The notes under the pieces: model-generated | Seen by the model: the letters and a program-made list of their open reading frames with translations, nothing else | What the model was told of the DNA's origin: nothing | Databases searched by the model: none | Made by a program: the position numbers and the translations under genes | Part shown: positions 9,387 to 19,677 of the stretch, piece after piece | Position numbering within the stretch: position 1 is the stretch's first letter | How the letters are laid out: each line of letters opens with the position of its first letter | Assembly (NCBI RefSeq): GCF_000145615.1 | Contig: NC_014410.1 | Coordinates: 2,219,501-2,283,500, forward strand | Reading direction: 5' to 3' | DNA length: 64,000 nucleotides | DNA from: Thermoanaerobacterium thermosaccharolyticum DSM 571 | Lineage (GTDB): Bacteria; Bacillota; Thermoanaerobacteria; Thermoanaerobacterales; Thermoanaerobacteraceae

Positions 9387-9430
9387 TTCTTAATTTTATA
9401 ATATCAAATTTACACAAAAATGTAAAGCAT

Positions 9431-11077
9431 TTATAATTTTTTAACTGCACTTGTTATGCTTTCCATATTAGCTTTTTGCTCCTCAGTAAATGCTACTTGA
9501 TTATTTACATAATCCAAATTCTTTGTGTTGTTTTCATCAACTTTATTTATTATTTCCATCAACTGCTCAGAAGATGCTAAAAGCTCCTCAACTTGTGCAG
9601 ATATATTTTGCGATGCACCCATGACACTCTTTACAGCCTGCAATGTCTTGTCAGAGCCAGCGGCAGTCTCAGTAGTTACATCTGATATATTGCTTATAAC
9701 CATCGAAATCTCATCAAAGCCCTTCTTAACGTCATTGAATATATCAAGAACTTTATTAACTTCTGATGCCGCTTTTGTAGAATTATCTATGTCATTGATG
9801 ACACTGTCAATAGTCACTCCTGTATAACTTGTTATGTTTTCTATTATCTCACCAATCTTTACAACACTGTCTGTAGACTGCTTAGCCAGTTTTCTTATCT
9901 CCTCAGCAACAACAGCAAAACCTTTTCCATATTCACCTGCTCTTGCAGCCTCAATAGCTGCATTGAGAGATAAAAGATTTGTCTGATCTGCAATTTCAGA
10001 TATTGCAGACAGTATTTCTTTTATTCCTCCCATCTTCTTATCCAGCTCTTTCAGCTCATTTGAATTGACTTTTGAATTTTTAAGACTTTGATTCAAAGTA
10101 TTAATAAGGTTTCTTACTACATCTCCTTGATTCTTGACATTGTCTTCTATCTCTCTTATTTTCTCTATAGCCTTATTCATATCATTCAATAAATTCTCGG
10201 AAGACCTTGATAACTCTTCATTTGCCTCAGAGACATTTGTTATCGACAAAGCAACTTCATTAGCATTTTCTGCAATCGTATTTATACTTTCTGTAAGCTG
10301 TTCGATGCCATCTCTTGACATCTTGATATTTCCTGTATTTTCCTCAGCCATTTTTCTCAGTTCAATTGATGAATCTAAAACTTTTTCAGAATGCTCCATT
10401 GATTTACTTACTTCGCTATTTATAATCCTTGAAAGTTTCCTCAGTTTTCTAACAGTTATAAGCGAGTATATTATGATTACGACAATGCAAATAACACTTA
10501 TAATAACCGACACCTTGAATGTTCTGTCATTCTGAGCTATCATGTCATTAAACATAGGCAAAAAACCTTGAGAATACTTATTGCTAAAATCTGTCATGTT
10601 ATTCTGAATCTGCGTCGCATAATAACTAATCTTCAAAGTCTTATCGCTGTCTTGATCAAGATTGTATGTGTCATTTAAACTATCTATTGCAGTACTAATA
10701 TTTTTTATGCTATCATTTATGCCATCTACATCAGCTTTTAACTGTTTATACAAGCTTGTACCTTTAAAGTCTTCCAATGCATTACCTATGCTATTTATAT
10801 TTTGTGTGATGTTATTTAAATCAGTCTTTAAGGCACTTTTAGTATTCTGCCCGACAGTGTAATTATTTACATCGTTCAGAAGAACGCTGCTGTACTGTGC
10901 CAGCTGCACCTGTGAGTTTGAAATGTAAAGTACCTGATTGATGACAAACTTTTTTAAATTGTTGATATTATTTTTTGTGTTTATCATCCCAAAATTAACA
11001 GTAAAAGATAATACCAAAAGCAAAATACCGATTACTACAAAAGCTCTTATGAGTTCGCCCCTTAATGTTTTTGTCAT
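9431..11077 (-). CDS. Methyl-accepting chemotaxis protein
   Basis: A 548-residue receptor. A first membrane helix (residues about 12-30) leads into an extracytoplasmic four-helix-bundle-like sensor of about 150 residues, then a second helix ([18 protein letters not shown]). I see no clear HAMP pattern after it. The cytoplasmic coiled coil contains the conserved signalling hairpin [21 protein letters not shown] and methylation-type Glu/Gln heptads. It should dock with CheW/CheA, which are not in this window. Ligand unknown. Monocistronic between the pdp terminator region and the RAT leader. Confidence 0.93.
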   Translation of the reverse strand: MTKTLRGELIRAFVVIGILLLVLSFTVNFGMINTKNNINNLKKFVINQVLYISNSQVQLAQYSSVLLNDVNNYTVGQNTKSALKTDLNNITQNINSIGNALEDFKGTSLYKQLKADVDGINDSIKNISTAIDSLNDTYNLDQDSDKTLKISYYATQIQNNMTDFSNKYSQGFLPMFNDMIAQNDRTFKVSVIISVICIVVIIIYSLITVRKLRKLSRIINSEVSKSMEHSEKVLDSSIELRKMAEENTGNIKMSRDGIEQLTESINTIAENANEVALSITNVSEANEELSRSSENLLNDMNKAIEKIREIEDNVKNQGDVVRNLINTLNQSLKNSKVNSNELKELDKKMGGIKEILSAISEIADQTNLLSLNAAIEAARAGEYGKGFAVVAEEIRKLAKQSTDSVVKIGEIIENITSYTGVTIDSVINDIDNSTKAASEVNKVLDIFNDVKKGFDEISMVISNISDVTTETAAGSDKTLQAVKSVMGASQNISAQVEELLASSEQLMEIINKVDENNTKNLDYVNNQVAFTEEQKANMESITSAVKKL

Positions 11078-11149
11078 TTACACCCCTCCATAGATAAAAC
11101 GTTTTGTTAACTATATCGGCTTTTATTTGAAAATGTTAAATGATTGCAA

Positions 11150-11180
11150 AAAAAAATTCCTCCAAGAGGAATTTTTGCAT
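11150..11180 (-). terminator. Terminator of the nucleoside salvage operon
   Basis: Stem AAAAATTCCTC-caa-GAGGAATTTTT follows the pdp stop on the minus strand. Confidence 0.85.
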
Positions 11181-11196
11181 ATATCATATATAATTT

Positions 11197-12492
11197 TTAC
11201 ATATATATCAATTGTGGCCTTTCGACGTATTCGTCTGTAATTATTATAAACTTTTTTATTTCATTTAAAGCCCATTCTAGCTTATCTCTATCATTTGCAT
11301 ATATTGTTGCTATAGGATCACCCTTCCTTACAATATCTCCGATTTTACCGCCTAACATTATACCTACTGATAAATCGATAGAGTCTTCTTTTGTAGACCT
11401 TCCAGCACCTAATTTCATAGCAATAAGTCCTAAATCTAAAGCATATAAATCTTTTATATACAAGTCTTCCTCAGCACACCATGATTCAACAAATTTAGCC
11501 TGAGGAAGCAGTGATATGTCATCTACTATCCTGGCATCTCCACCTTGCGCACTAATGAACTCTTTGAATTTATCCAGTGCTTTACCGCTTGTCAAAGCCT
11601 CTTTCAACATCTCTTTTGCTTCATCCGTATCTTTTGCAACCCCAGCGATTGTAAGCATATCAGCACCTAAGACCATACAAACATCCAGAAGATCCTTTGA
11701 ACCATTTCCTTTTAATACGTCGATGGCTTCTACTACTTCCAATGAATTACCTATAGCAAGCCCCAGCGGCTCATCCATGTTTGTTACATGGGCAACTGTC
11801 TTCCGTCCTACAGAATTACCTATTTCAACCATGAGATTTGCAAGCTTTTTGGCGCTTTCAATATCTTTCATAAATGCACCACGTCCAACTTTTACATCCA
11901 AAACTATCCCGTCGGCACCTGATGCAATCTTTTTGCTCATTATCGAGCTTGCTATAAGTGGTATTGAATCAACTGTTGCAGTAACATCTCTCAATGCATA
12001 CAGCTTCTTATCTGCAGGTGTCAAATTGCTTGACTGTCCTACAACAGCAATGCCGTGCTTATTTACATTGTCTATGAATTCTCTTTCACTTAGCTCTACT
12101 CTCATGCCTGGAATAGATTCAAGTTTGTCTATTGTACCACCTGTATGTCCCAGACCTCTTCCTGACATCTTTGCAACAGGCGCACCACAAGCTGCAACAA
12201 GAGGTGCTAATACTAACGTGGTGGTATCTGCAACACCTCCAGTGGAATGTTTATCAACCTTAATACCTTTTATTTCAGATAAATCCAATACATCTCCAGA
12301 ATGTGCCATGGCCATTGTTAGATTTGCAGTCTCTTCATTTGTCATGCCATTAAAGTATATGGCCATCAAAAGAGCGCTCATCTGATAATCAGGTATATAA
12401 TCTTTTGTATATGATGATATAATAAAATCTATCTCGTCTTTTGTAAAAGTGCCTCCATCTCTTTTCTTCATTATAAGATCGTACATTCGCAT
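11197..12492 (-). CDS. pdp: Pyrimidine-nucleoside phosphorylase
   Basis: Phosphorolysis of thymidine, uridine and deoxyuridine to base plus (deoxy)ribose-1-phosphate. The 431 residues are typical for the family. KHSTGGVADTT (phosphate/K+ site) and MSGRGLGHTGGT are visible, as is the glycine-rich C-terminal barrel-sandwich part (GGKIGDIVRKGDPIATI). ATG 12492 is preceded by AGGAGGG. Last gene of the salvage operon, 15 bp after deoB, whose mutase uses its product. Confidence 0.96.
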   Translation of the reverse strand: MRMYDLIMKKRDGGTFTKDEIDFIISSYTKDYIPDYQMSALLMAIYFNGMTNEETANLTMAMAHSGDVLDLSEIKGIKVDKHSTGGVADTTTLVLAPLVAACGAPVAKMSGRGLGHTGGTIDKLESIPGMRVELSEREFIDNVNKHGIAVVGQSSNLTPADKKLYALRDVTATVDSIPLIASSIMSKKIASGADGIVLDVKVGRGAFMKDIESAKKLANLMVEIGNSVGRKTVAHVTNMDEPLGLAIGNSLEVVEAIDVLKGNGSKDLLDVCMVLGADMLTIAGVAKDTDEAKEMLKEALTSGKALDKFKEFISAQGGDARIVDDISLLPQAKFVESWCAEEDLYIKDLYALDLGLIAMKLGAGRSTKEDSIDLSVGIMLGGKIGDIVRKGDPIATIYANDRDKLEWALNEIKKFIIITDEYVERPQLIYM

Positions 12493-12507
12493 ATCAAACC
12501 CTCCTAA

Positions 12508-13677
12508 CTAAAATGGCAGTTCATCAAGGAATGATGTCCCATGACCTGTACCTTTAACGTTGAACACTTCAGCAATAGTAGCAGCAATATCAGAAAATGT
12601 TTGTCTCACTCCCAAGTTTGCGCCATGTTTAAATTTTGGACTGTACACTATAAGTGGTACATATTCTCTAGAATGATCTGTGCTGGCTGTAGTAGGATCA
12701 TTGCCGTGATCCGCAGTTATAATCATCAAATCATCATCATCAAGTTTTGCCAATATTTCTGGAAGATGATTATCAAAATATTTTAAAGCATCAGCATAGC
12801 CTTCAGGATTGTTTCTGTGTCCATAAAGCATATCAAAATCCACTAAATTTGTAAAAATCAAACCACTTTTAATTTTGTCTAAAGCTTTCAAAGTCGCAAT
12901 TATACCGTCTTTATTGTTTGTGGTATGATCCTTACCTGTTATGCCACACCCTGCAAATATGTCCTCTATCTTACCTATAGCGAATACTTCATAGCCAACC
13001 TCTTTAAGGTTATCCAATATAGTTGGGCTTAAAGGCTTTAATGAAAAATCTCTTCTATTTTCTGTCCTGACAAAATTGCCGGGCTTTCCTACGAATGGTC
13101 TTGCTATGACTCTTCCTACAGCAAACTCGCCATTTAACATTTCTCTTGCAATTTCACACATTCTATAAAGCTCGTTAAGCGGTATTACATCTTCATGAGC
13201 AGCAATTTGAAATACGCTGTCTGCCGACGTATAGACAATAGGACAACCTGTTTTCACATGTTCTTCTCCGAGCTCTTCAATTATCTCCGTTCCTGATGCA
13301 GGTTTATTCCCTATCACTTTTCTGCCTATTTTCTCTTCAAATGGCTTTATTACTTCGTCTGGAAATCCATTAGGAAATGTTGGAAAAGCTTTGTCTATCC
13401 AAAGTCCTGCTATTTCCCAATGTCCAGTCGTCGTATCCTTGCCAGCAGAATGTTCTTGCATTTTTCCATATGCACCTATAGCACTTTCATCAGCTTCCAC
13501 GCTTTTAAGCGGCAGTATATTTCCCAGCCCTAATCTACCTAAATTCGGAAGCTTAACACCTGTCACATCGCATATGTGTCCAAGCGTATTTGAACCATTA
13601 TCACCATATTTATATGCATCAGGAGCCTCACCTACACCAACGCTGTCTAAAACTATCAACAAAACTCTCTTAATCAT
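12508..13677 (-). CDS. deoB: Phosphopentomutase
   Basis: Converts (deoxy)ribose-1-phosphate to the 5-phosphate, linking nucleoside phosphorolysis to the pentose pathway or DeoC. The 389-residue alkaline-phosphatase-fold enzyme shows the N-terminal metal site [12 protein letters not shown], the phosphorylated-Thr region [10 protein letters not shown] and C-terminal metal ligands [10 protein letters not shown] and TDHSREYVP. It lies between cdd and pdp on the same strand. Confidence 0.97.
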   Translation of the reverse strand: MIKRVLLIVLDSVGVGEAPDAYKYGDNGSNTLGHICDVTGVKLPNLGRLGLGNILPLKSVEADESAIGAYGKMQEHSAGKDTTTGHWEIAGLWIDKAFPTFPNGFPDEVIKPFEEKIGRKVIGNKPASGTEIIEELGEEHVKTGCPIVYTSADSVFQIAAHEDVIPLNELYRMCEIAREMLNGEFAVGRVIARPFVGKPGNFVRTENRRDFSLKPLSPTILDNLKEVGYEVFAIGKIEDIFAGCGITGKDHTTNNKDGIIATLKALDKIKSGLIFTNLVDFDMLYGHRNNPEGYADALKYFDNHLPEILAKLDDDDLMIITADHGNDPTTASTDHSREYVPLIVYSPKFKHGANLGVRQTFSDIAATIAEVFNVKGTGHGTSFLDELPF

Positions 13678-13710
13678 TTAATCACCTCTATTAAAATATG
13701 TTTCACAAAT

Positions 13711-14112
13711 TTAAATATTATTTTCATCGGATAAAGAAAATGCATATGGAAGCAGATCTTTAGCTTTTTTTACCACATAGTCGCCTTTCATATTTCCTAA
13801 AATGACCGTCAAATCTTCACCGCCTAATTCGTACATCACCTGTCTACATGAACCGCACGGTGATACAGGTCCATCAGTATCGGCTACTACAGCAATCGCT
13901 TTTATCTTTCTATCTCCATTGGAATATGCATTAAATAACGCTGTTCTCTCTGCACAATTCGTAAGTCCGTATGAAGAATTTTCTATGTTACATCCTTTAT
14001 AAGTATTCCCATTACCTGTAATGACACATGCACCAACTTTAAAATGGGAGTAAGGCACATACGCCTTCTCCCTTGCCTCTTTTGCCATTTCCAATAATTT
14101 CTGATAATCCAT
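13711..14112 (-). CDS. cdd: Cytidine deaminase
   Basis: Deaminates cytidine and deoxycytidine to uridine forms that Pdp can split. The 133-residue length fits the homotetrameric class; zinc ligands are the Cys of TNCAERTALF and the two Cys of PCGSCRQ, with Glu in the CAE motif as proton shuttle. It follows the GntR gene by 16 bp. Confidence 0.97.
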   Translation of the reverse strand: MDYQKLLEMAKEAREKAYVPYSHFKVGACVITGNGNTYKGCNIENSSYGLTNCAERTALFNAYSNGDRKIKAIAVVADTDGPVSPCGSCRQVMYELGGEDLTVILGNMKGDYVVKKAKDLLPYAFSLSDENNI

Positions 14113-14128
14113 CGGCTCAACCTCCTAA

Positions 14129-14851
14129 TCAATCACGCTTTCTGATGATATAAAAATCAAACTTATCTGCATTGAAATAGTTAGAAGAAAAAAGTATTGG
14201 CATATTGTTTTCATCATAATGAATCTGTTCAAGCAAAAGCACAGAGCCATTCTTTCCTATATTAAGCTTCTTTTCTATCGTAAAATCATGTTTAACAACT
14301 TTAATACTTGAGACTGCATAGGTTATCTTTATATTGTATTCATTTTCTAAAAATGCAAACATAGATTCCTCAAAACCGCTGAACTTATCTCCTACTATTT
14401 TACGAGGTAGTCTATCAACACAGTACACAACAGGTATGTCATCTGCCGTTCTAACTCTTTCGACTTTATATATTTCATCACCGGGATTAAGTTTTAATTT
14501 TTCAGCTTCATTTTCCAGCGCCGGCAATTTATAAAATGTAAAGTCTTTTGTACCAGGCTTCATTCCCTGCAGTTTAATAAGCGCTGTAACGCTAAACAAT
14601 TCCTCAAGCCCGCTTCGTATAATTGGTTTTCTGCGAACAAAAGTACCTACACCTTGCTGCTTAGCTATCAGACCCTCATCTTCCATTATTCTCATCGCTT
14701 CTCTAAGTGTAGCCCTGCTAATGCCAAATTCTTTTGAGAGAGAAGCCTCAGAAGGAAGTTTCATTCCTTCCTTCCATACCCCTGTCTTTATAAGCTCCTC
14801 CATCTTATTTAAAGCCAACTCATAAAGTGGCTTTTTATCAGGTACTAACAT
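14129..14851 (-). CDS. GntR/HutC-family transcriptional regulator
   Basis: The N-terminal winged helix reads LPSEASLSKEFGISRATLREAMRI, followed by a UTRA ligand domain (residues about 90-235) of the HutC subfamily. ATG 14851 has GTGAGG at 6 nt; a GTG at 14863 overlapping the permease stop is the alternative. Embedded in the nucleoside uptake operon, it is the obvious candidate for its local regulator. The promoter at 19.55 kb has two dyads built from GTTGT/ACAAC that could be its operators. The effector is not known from sequence. Confidence 0.9.
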   Translation of the reverse strand: MLVPDKKPLYELALNKMEELIKTGVWKEGMKLPSEASLSKEFGISRATLREAMRIMEDEGLIAKQQGVGTFVRRKPIIRSGLEELFSVTALIKLQGMKPGTKDFTFYKLPALENEAEKLKLNPGDEIYKVERVRTADDIPVVYCVDRLPRKIVGDKFSGFEESMFAFLENEYNIKITYAVSSIKVVKHDFTIEKKLNIGKNGSVLLLEQIHYDENNMPILFSSNYFNADKFDFYIIRKRD

Positions 14852-14859
14852 ATTAAGCC

Positions 14860-15783
14860 TCACTTTTTAGGCGTATATGGCACACCATCTGCAGCAGGAG
14901 ATACACTTTTGCCGCCAACCCCAACCAGAGCCAAAACGGTGAGAATATATGGAAGCATCATAATTATATTCTTTGATATTGCACTATTTTGTAGCTGCAT
15001 GCTTAAAGCCGTCGCAAATCCAAAAAGCAGCGCTGCTCCAAAAGAACCAAATGGCGTCCATTTGCCGAATATCATAGCTGCCAATGCTATATATCCTCTT
15101 CCACTGGACATATCAGTGCTAAAACTGTTTAAAAGACCTATCGATAGATATGCACCACCTATTGCTGAAAACAAGCCACTTAAAGCGACACCAAGGTACC
15201 TTAACTTTATTACGTTAATTCCTGCAGTTTCGGCTGCCTCAGGATTTTCTCCAACAGCCCTTATTCTTAATCCTAGATTTGTATGAAACAAGAAATAATT
15301 TGATGCAAATATCAAAATTATCATAAGATATACTATAACGCTATTGCCACTTAAAATTTGTCCTATAAATGGTATATTTTTAATAACAGGAATATTTATA
15401 TTGGGAAGCATTGGCGTATCTGTCGGCGTACCGCTGAAACCAAAGATTGTGTTTAAAAGATATGCAGTAAATCCTGATGCAAATATATTTATTGCCATAC
15501 CAAGAATAACTTGATCAGCAGTAAGTGTCACAGCAGCCCATGCAAAAATAACAGCTACTATCATACCCACCACAATTGCACCTAATAGTCCCAGCCAAGC
15601 ACTTCCTGTTAAATGTGCAAACAGTACGGCAAAAAAAGCAGCAATAAGCATTATACCCTCCATCGCAATATTGACAACACCTGATCTCTCAGAAAAAGTT
15701 CCTCCAAGTGCTGGCAGTGCTAGTGGTGTTGCCATAGCAAGCGTAGCCGACCACAACTGAGGATTTAATAAAATCTCTTTCAT
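14860..15783 (-). CDS. Nucleoside ABC transporter permease (NupQ/YufQ-like)
   Basis: A 307-residue integral membrane protein of the branched-chain-amino-acid-permease-like (BPD_transp_2) family with about 8-10 helices. The motif ERSGVVNIAMEGIMLI near the N terminus and the loop RAVGENPEAAETAGIN are characteristic of nucleoside importer permeases. Overlaps the upstream permease by 4 bp; the pair would form the heterodimeric channel. Confidence 0.93.
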   Translation of the reverse strand: MKEILLNPQLWSATLAMATPLALPALGGTFSERSGVVNIAMEGIMLIAAFFAVLFAHLTGSAWLGLLGAIVVGMIVAVIFAWAAVTLTADQVILGMAINIFASGFTAYLLNTIFGFSGTPTDTPMLPNINIPVIKNIPFIGQILSGNSVIVYLMIILIFASNYFLFHTNLGLRIRAVGENPEAAETAGINVIKLRYLGVALSGLFSAIGGAYLSIGLLNSFSTDMSSGRGYIALAAMIFGKWTPFGSFGAALLFGFATALSMQLQNSAISKNIIMMLPYILTVLALVGVGGKSVSPAADGVPYTPKK

Positions 15784-16841
15784 GACGCTAACTCCTCCTT
15801 TTTTTGCTTCTTAAACTTGCTTTTCAATACTTCAATAATTTTGTCAGCAGCGACAAAGAATATTATTAATCCTGTTATGACATCCGTAAGCTGACCAGGC
15901 ACTTGCGCATTTAACTGCATATACTGTGACCCTGTTCCAAGTGCCGCAAACAGCAGCGCTGAAAATATGACTCCAATCGGATTATTCTTTGCCAGCAGCG
16001 CAACTACTATGGCTGTGTAACCATAACCGGATGTAAAACTATCGTAAAGCCTATGCTGCACACCTAAAATTTGAACAGCACCTGCAAGACCCGCAAATAT
16101 ACCACTCAAGCTTAACGAAAGTACAATATTAAATGGAACATTCATACCAGCATATTTCGATGCTCTTTGGTTGAATCCAACAGCTCTCATCTCGTATCCC
16201 CAAACTGTCTTATACATAAACCAATATACAAACAATGCTGCTGCTATCGCAATCAATATTCCATATGATAGCTGTGTACCTTTTAATATGGTAGGGATAA
16301 CAGCAGAATCCTTAATAAGTGGAGACTGCGGAACAGATCCTTTTTCCATCATGGGACCAAATTCTAGAAGATAATGGCTGAAATATATTGCAACATAGCT
16401 CATCATCATAGTTGTAATGACTTCATGTGCACCTGTATATGCCTTTGCAAATCCTGGAACTATTCCACCCCAAAGTCCTCCGGCAATCATTGCTGCAATT
16501 AAAGCAAATGGTATGTGAATATACCATGGTAGTCCTTTGAAAGAATAGCCTATCCATGTAGCAACTATCGCACCAATCCAGTACTGTCCTTCTGCACCGA
16601 TATTGAAAAGCCCTGCGTTAAATGCTATTGCAACGCCAAGACCGGTTATAATCAGAGGCACAGCATTAGCGAGTGTATTCGCTATATTGGGCAATGTGCC
16701 AAATGCACCCATAAACAACGATACATAAGCAGATACCGGATTAAAGCCCGTCACTAACATTATAATAGAACCTATAATAATAGCGATTATTACTGCAAAT
16801 ATAGGCATGTAAATGCTTTTTAATAATTTTTTCATAATCAC
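15780..16841 (-). CDS. Nucleoside ABC transporter permease (NupP/YufP-like)
   Basis: A 353-residue membrane protein with NAGLFNIGAEGQYWIGA and the coupling-loop motif RAVGFNQRASKYAGMN. Larger than its partner because of an extra N-terminal segment, as in NupP. It overlaps both neighbours by 4 bp (ATGA-type junctions), indicating coupled translation with the ATPase gene. Confidence 0.93.
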   Translation of the reverse strand: MIMKKLLKSIYMPIFAVIIAIIIGSIIMLVTGFNPVSAYVSLFMGAFGTLPNIANTLANAVPLIITGLGVAIAFNAGLFNIGAEGQYWIGAIVATWIGYSFKGLPWYIHIPFALIAAMIAGGLWGGIVPGFAKAYTGAHEVITTMMMSYVAIYFSHYLLEFGPMMEKGSVPQSPLIKDSAVIPTILKGTQLSYGILIAIAAALFVYWFMYKTVWGYEMRAVGFNQRASKYAGMNVPFNIVLSLSLSGIFAGLAGAVQILGVQHRLYDSFTSGYGYTAIVVALLAKNNPIGVIFSALLFAALGTGSQYMQLNAQVPGQLTDVITGLIIFFVAADKIIEVLKSKFKKQKKEELAS

Positions 16842-18364
16842 ACCTCAACTTCCTTAGTGTCTATTTGCGAACCTGCCATGAGCAATCCAATTTTCTCTCT
16901 CGTAGCAGACTTGCCATCAAGTATATCCATAATCACACCATTATGAATAACCCCAATCCTGTCTGATAGGGACATTATCTCCTCAAGCTCTAAAGAAACA
17001 AGAAGTATAGCAGAACCTTCATCTCTCAACTGAAGCAATCTCTTATGAATATACTCGATAGCTCCTACATCCATTCCCCTCGTCGGCTGGACAGCTATCA
17101 AAAGCTTTGGATTTGAGCCGACTTCTCTAGCAAGAATTATCTTCTGCTGGTTGCCACCTGAAAGATTACCTGCCAGAAGATTATAATCAGTTGGTCTTAT
17201 ATCAAATTCCTCAACTTTCTTAGAAGCATTTTCAAATACTCTTTTGTACTGAATAACACCATTTTTCGAATACTGACTGTTTTTATACTCCTTTAAAATT
17301 AAATTATCAGCCACGCTGAATTTCATAATAAGTCCTTCTTGTTGCCTGTCTTGCGGAATATATGATATACCAAGCTTATACCTTTCACGAGTTGGCAACT
17401 TTTCAATGTTATTATTATTATACTTAATAATACCTGATTTTATTGACCTTAACCCCATCAATGCCTCAATAAGCTCTGTTTGACCATTGCCATCTATACC
17501 AGCCAATCCAAAAATTTCTCCACTTCTTATATCAAAGCTAACATTTTTAACTCTTTCTATATTCTGTTCATCTGATACAGTTAAGTCTTTTACTGAAAGA
17601 ACGACATCGCCAGGTTTGTATTCTGTTTTTTCTACTCTTAGTACAACCTCTCTTCCAACCATAAGATTCGCTAATTCCTGCTCAGATGTATCTTTTGTAT
17701 TTAAAGTCCCTACTGTTTTGCCTCTTCTCATTACAGTCACTTTATCAGATATCTCTTTTACTTCGTCTAATTTATGGCTTATGAATATGATAGATATTCC
17801 TTGTTTTTTCAAGTTTCTCATTATTCCAAATAGCTCTTCTGTCTCCTGAGGTGTAAGCATAGCCGTAGGTTCGTCCAAAATGAGAAGTTTTGCATGCCTA
17901 TAAAATGCTTTAAGAATTTCTACCCTCTGCTGCAGTCCCACAGATAAATCTTTAACTTTAGCGTCAGGATCGATTTCAAGATGATAATTTCTTGATATCT
18001 CTCTTATCAATTCGTTTGCTTTCTTTTTATTGTAAGAAATACCACCCGGTTCAGCACCAAGGACTATATTTTCTGCAACAGTAAGAACTGGAATCAGCAT
18101 AAAATGCTGATGCACCATTCCAATACCTTTTTCTATTGCTTCATGTGGTCCATTAAGGTTTAAAACTTCTCCATTAAATTTTAATTCACCTGAATCTGGT
18201 CTATAAAGTCCATATATGACATTCATTAAAGTAGATTTTCCGGCACCGTTTTCACCAAGTATTGCATGAATTTCTCCTTTTTCAACTATGAGATTTACTC
18301 CGTCATTTGCCCTGACTTTCGGAAATATTTTTGTAATGTTATTCACTTCTAATAAAGCGCTCAT
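16838..18364 (-). CDS. Nucleoside ABC transporter ATP-binding protein, two NBDs (NupO/YufO-like)
   Basis: A 508-residue double ATPase. NBD1 has an intact Walker A GENGAGKST, signature LSVGLQQR and Walker B LLILDEPTAML. NBD2 has a degenerate Walker A (GIDGNGQTE) but a normal signature LSGGNQQK, the asymmetry usual in this family. ATG 18364 is preceded by AGGAGG and replaces the longer frame from 18406, which would run through a terminator hairpin. Confidence 0.95.
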   Translation of the reverse strand: MSALLEVNNITKIFPKVRANDGVNLIVEKGEIHAILGENGAGKSTLMNVIYGLYRPDSGELKFNGEVLNLNGPHEAIEKGIGMVHQHFMLIPVLTVAENIVLGAEPGGISYNKKKANELIREISRNYHLEIDPDAKVKDLSVGLQQRVEILKAFYRHAKLLILDEPTAMLTPQETEELFGIMRNLKKQGISIIFISHKLDEVKEISDKVTVMRRGKTVGTLNTKDTSEQELANLMVGREVVLRVEKTEYKPGDVVLSVKDLTVSDEQNIERVKNVSFDIRSGEIFGLAGIDGNGQTELIEALMGLRSIKSGIIKYNNNNIEKLPTRERYKLGISYIPQDRQQEGLIMKFSVADNLILKEYKNSQYSKNGVIQYKRVFENASKKVEEFDIRPTDYNLLAGNLSGGNQQKIILAREVGSNPKLLIAVQPTRGMDVGAIEYIHKRLLQLRDEGSAILLVSLELEEIMSLSDRIGVIHNGVIMDILDGKSATREKIGLLMAGSQIDTKEVEV

Positions 18365-18375
18365 CAATACACCTC

Positions 18376-18404
18376 CTAAAAAAGGGCTGATCACCGTCAG
18401 CCCC
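18376..18404 (-). terminator. Intra-operon terminator/attenuator between the BMP lipoprotein and ATPase genes
   Basis: GGGCTGA-CGGTGA-TCAGCCC plus T6 lies 12 nt before the ATPase RBS. It probably lets the binding protein be made in excess over the membrane components. Confidence 0.8.
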
Positions 18405-18415
18405 AAAGTTAGCCT

Positions 18416-19471
18416 TTATTTTTGTACTTGATCTGAAACTTTTATAGTGCCATCCTTAATCTGTTTTGCATAATCATTTACTTTGTCGATTATTGATTGT
18501 GGTACATCTTTTATAGGCTTTGCATATCCTACCCCGTTATTAGCCAAATCAAAGTACACTAGTCCACTTTTGAAATTATTATTAAGTGCGCTCTTTATAA
18601 CATCAAATGTTGCAACATCAACTTTCTTAAGTGCTGATGTCATAACAGTATCAGGAGCCATATAATTCTGATCTGCGTCAACACCGATAGCATATATATT
18701 CTTTTCCTTTGCAGCATTTATAACGCCATCACCAGTCTGACCAGCATCACCAAATACTATATCAGCACCTTGGCTTATTTGTGTCAAAGCCATCTGTTTT
18801 CCAGATGCTGGGTCGTTAAAGTTTCCTGTATAGCTTACAAGGACTTTTGCATCAGGATTTACAGCTTTAACACCTTGCTGGAAACCTGCAATGTAGCTAT
18901 CAACAGGTGGTATCTGCATTCCACCAACAACGCCGACGACGTTTTGGTCATTTAACTTTGCGTTCTTTTCTTTTTCCATAAGGCCAGCCATTACACCAAC
19001 TAAATATCCGCACTGCTCTGTTTTAAATGTAGCAGATGCAACATTTGGCCTATCTGTTATATCTGAGTCGATTATTAAAAACTTTGTGTCTGGGAATTCC
19101 TTCGATACCTGCTCAACAGCATCTTTCATAAGAAATCCAACTGCAATTACTACGTTGTATTTCTGTTGAGCAAATTGTGTAAGATTTGTCACATAGTCTG
19201 TTTGCTGTTTTGACTGAATAAAGTTAACTGTAACACCAAGCTCATTCTTCGCTCTCTCTAAGCCTTGATAAGCCAGTTGGTTGAAGCTGTGGTCATTTAT
19301 ACCACCAACATCTGTGACAAGGCCTACTTTAAAGTTTTTGTTTTTCGCTGCTTGGCCTGTGCTATTCGGCTGTGATGATTGCTGTTTTGTCTTTGAAGTA
19401 CAACCTGATAAAAGTGATAAAGTCAGCACAAATGCTAACATCAACGAAAGAACTACACGTAATTTTTTCAT
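18416..19471 (-). CDS. BMP/PnrA-family nucleoside-binding lipoprotein
   Basis: A 351-residue substrate-binding protein. The signal peptide ends in lipobox LLSGC, so it should be acylated and anchored outside the membrane. The fold signatures are VGLVTDVGGINDHSFNQLAYQG, VGGMQIPPVDSYIAGFQQGV and IYAIGVDADQNY, typical of the BMP family, which binds purine or pyrimidine nucleosides. First gene of the salvage operon, upstream of its ATPase and permeases. Confidence 0.95.
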   Translation of the reverse strand: MKKLRVVLSLMLAFVLTLSLLSGCTSKTKQQSSQPNSTGQAAKNKNFKVGLVTDVGGINDHSFNQLAYQGLERAKNELGVTVNFIQSKQQTDYVTNLTQFAQQKYNVVIAVGFLMKDAVEQVSKEFPDTKFLIIDSDITDRPNVASATFKTEQCGYLVGVMAGLMEKEKNAKLNDQNVVGVVGGMQIPPVDSYIAGFQQGVKAVNPDAKVLVSYTGNFNDPASGKQMALTQISQGADIVFGDAGQTGDGVINAAKEKNIYAIGVDADQNYMAPDTVMTSALKKVDVATFDVIKSALNNNFKSGLVYFDLANNGVGYAKPIKDVPQSIIDKVNDYAKQIKDGTIKVSDQVQK

Positions 19472-19531
19472 TACTTCATCCTCCTATTTTTATTATCGTT
19501 TTCAACTATTTAGCCTTCTGAAATTTTAGTC

Positions 19532-19582
19532 GTTGTCTGACATCTAACAACATTATAGTTCTAATAAGCGATGTTGTACAAC
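19532..19582 (-). promoter_or_regulatory. Promoter and candidate GntR operators of the nucleoside operon
   Basis: On the minus strand, TTGTAC (19576-19581), 18 nt, TATAAT (19552-19557). The perfect palindrome GTTGTACAAC (19573-19582) covers the -35 box, and GTTGT-10 nt-ACAAC (19532-19551) lies just downstream of the -10. Two like dyads around a promoter suggest repression, plausibly by the operon's own GntR protein. Confidence 0.65.
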
Positions 19583-19677
19583 TTTTTCTATGGCTGGTAT
19601 TTGCAGTTTATATCATATTTACTATGTATTTCTTTATTTTTCTCGCTTTTAAATATACTTATACTCTAGTAAAAATA

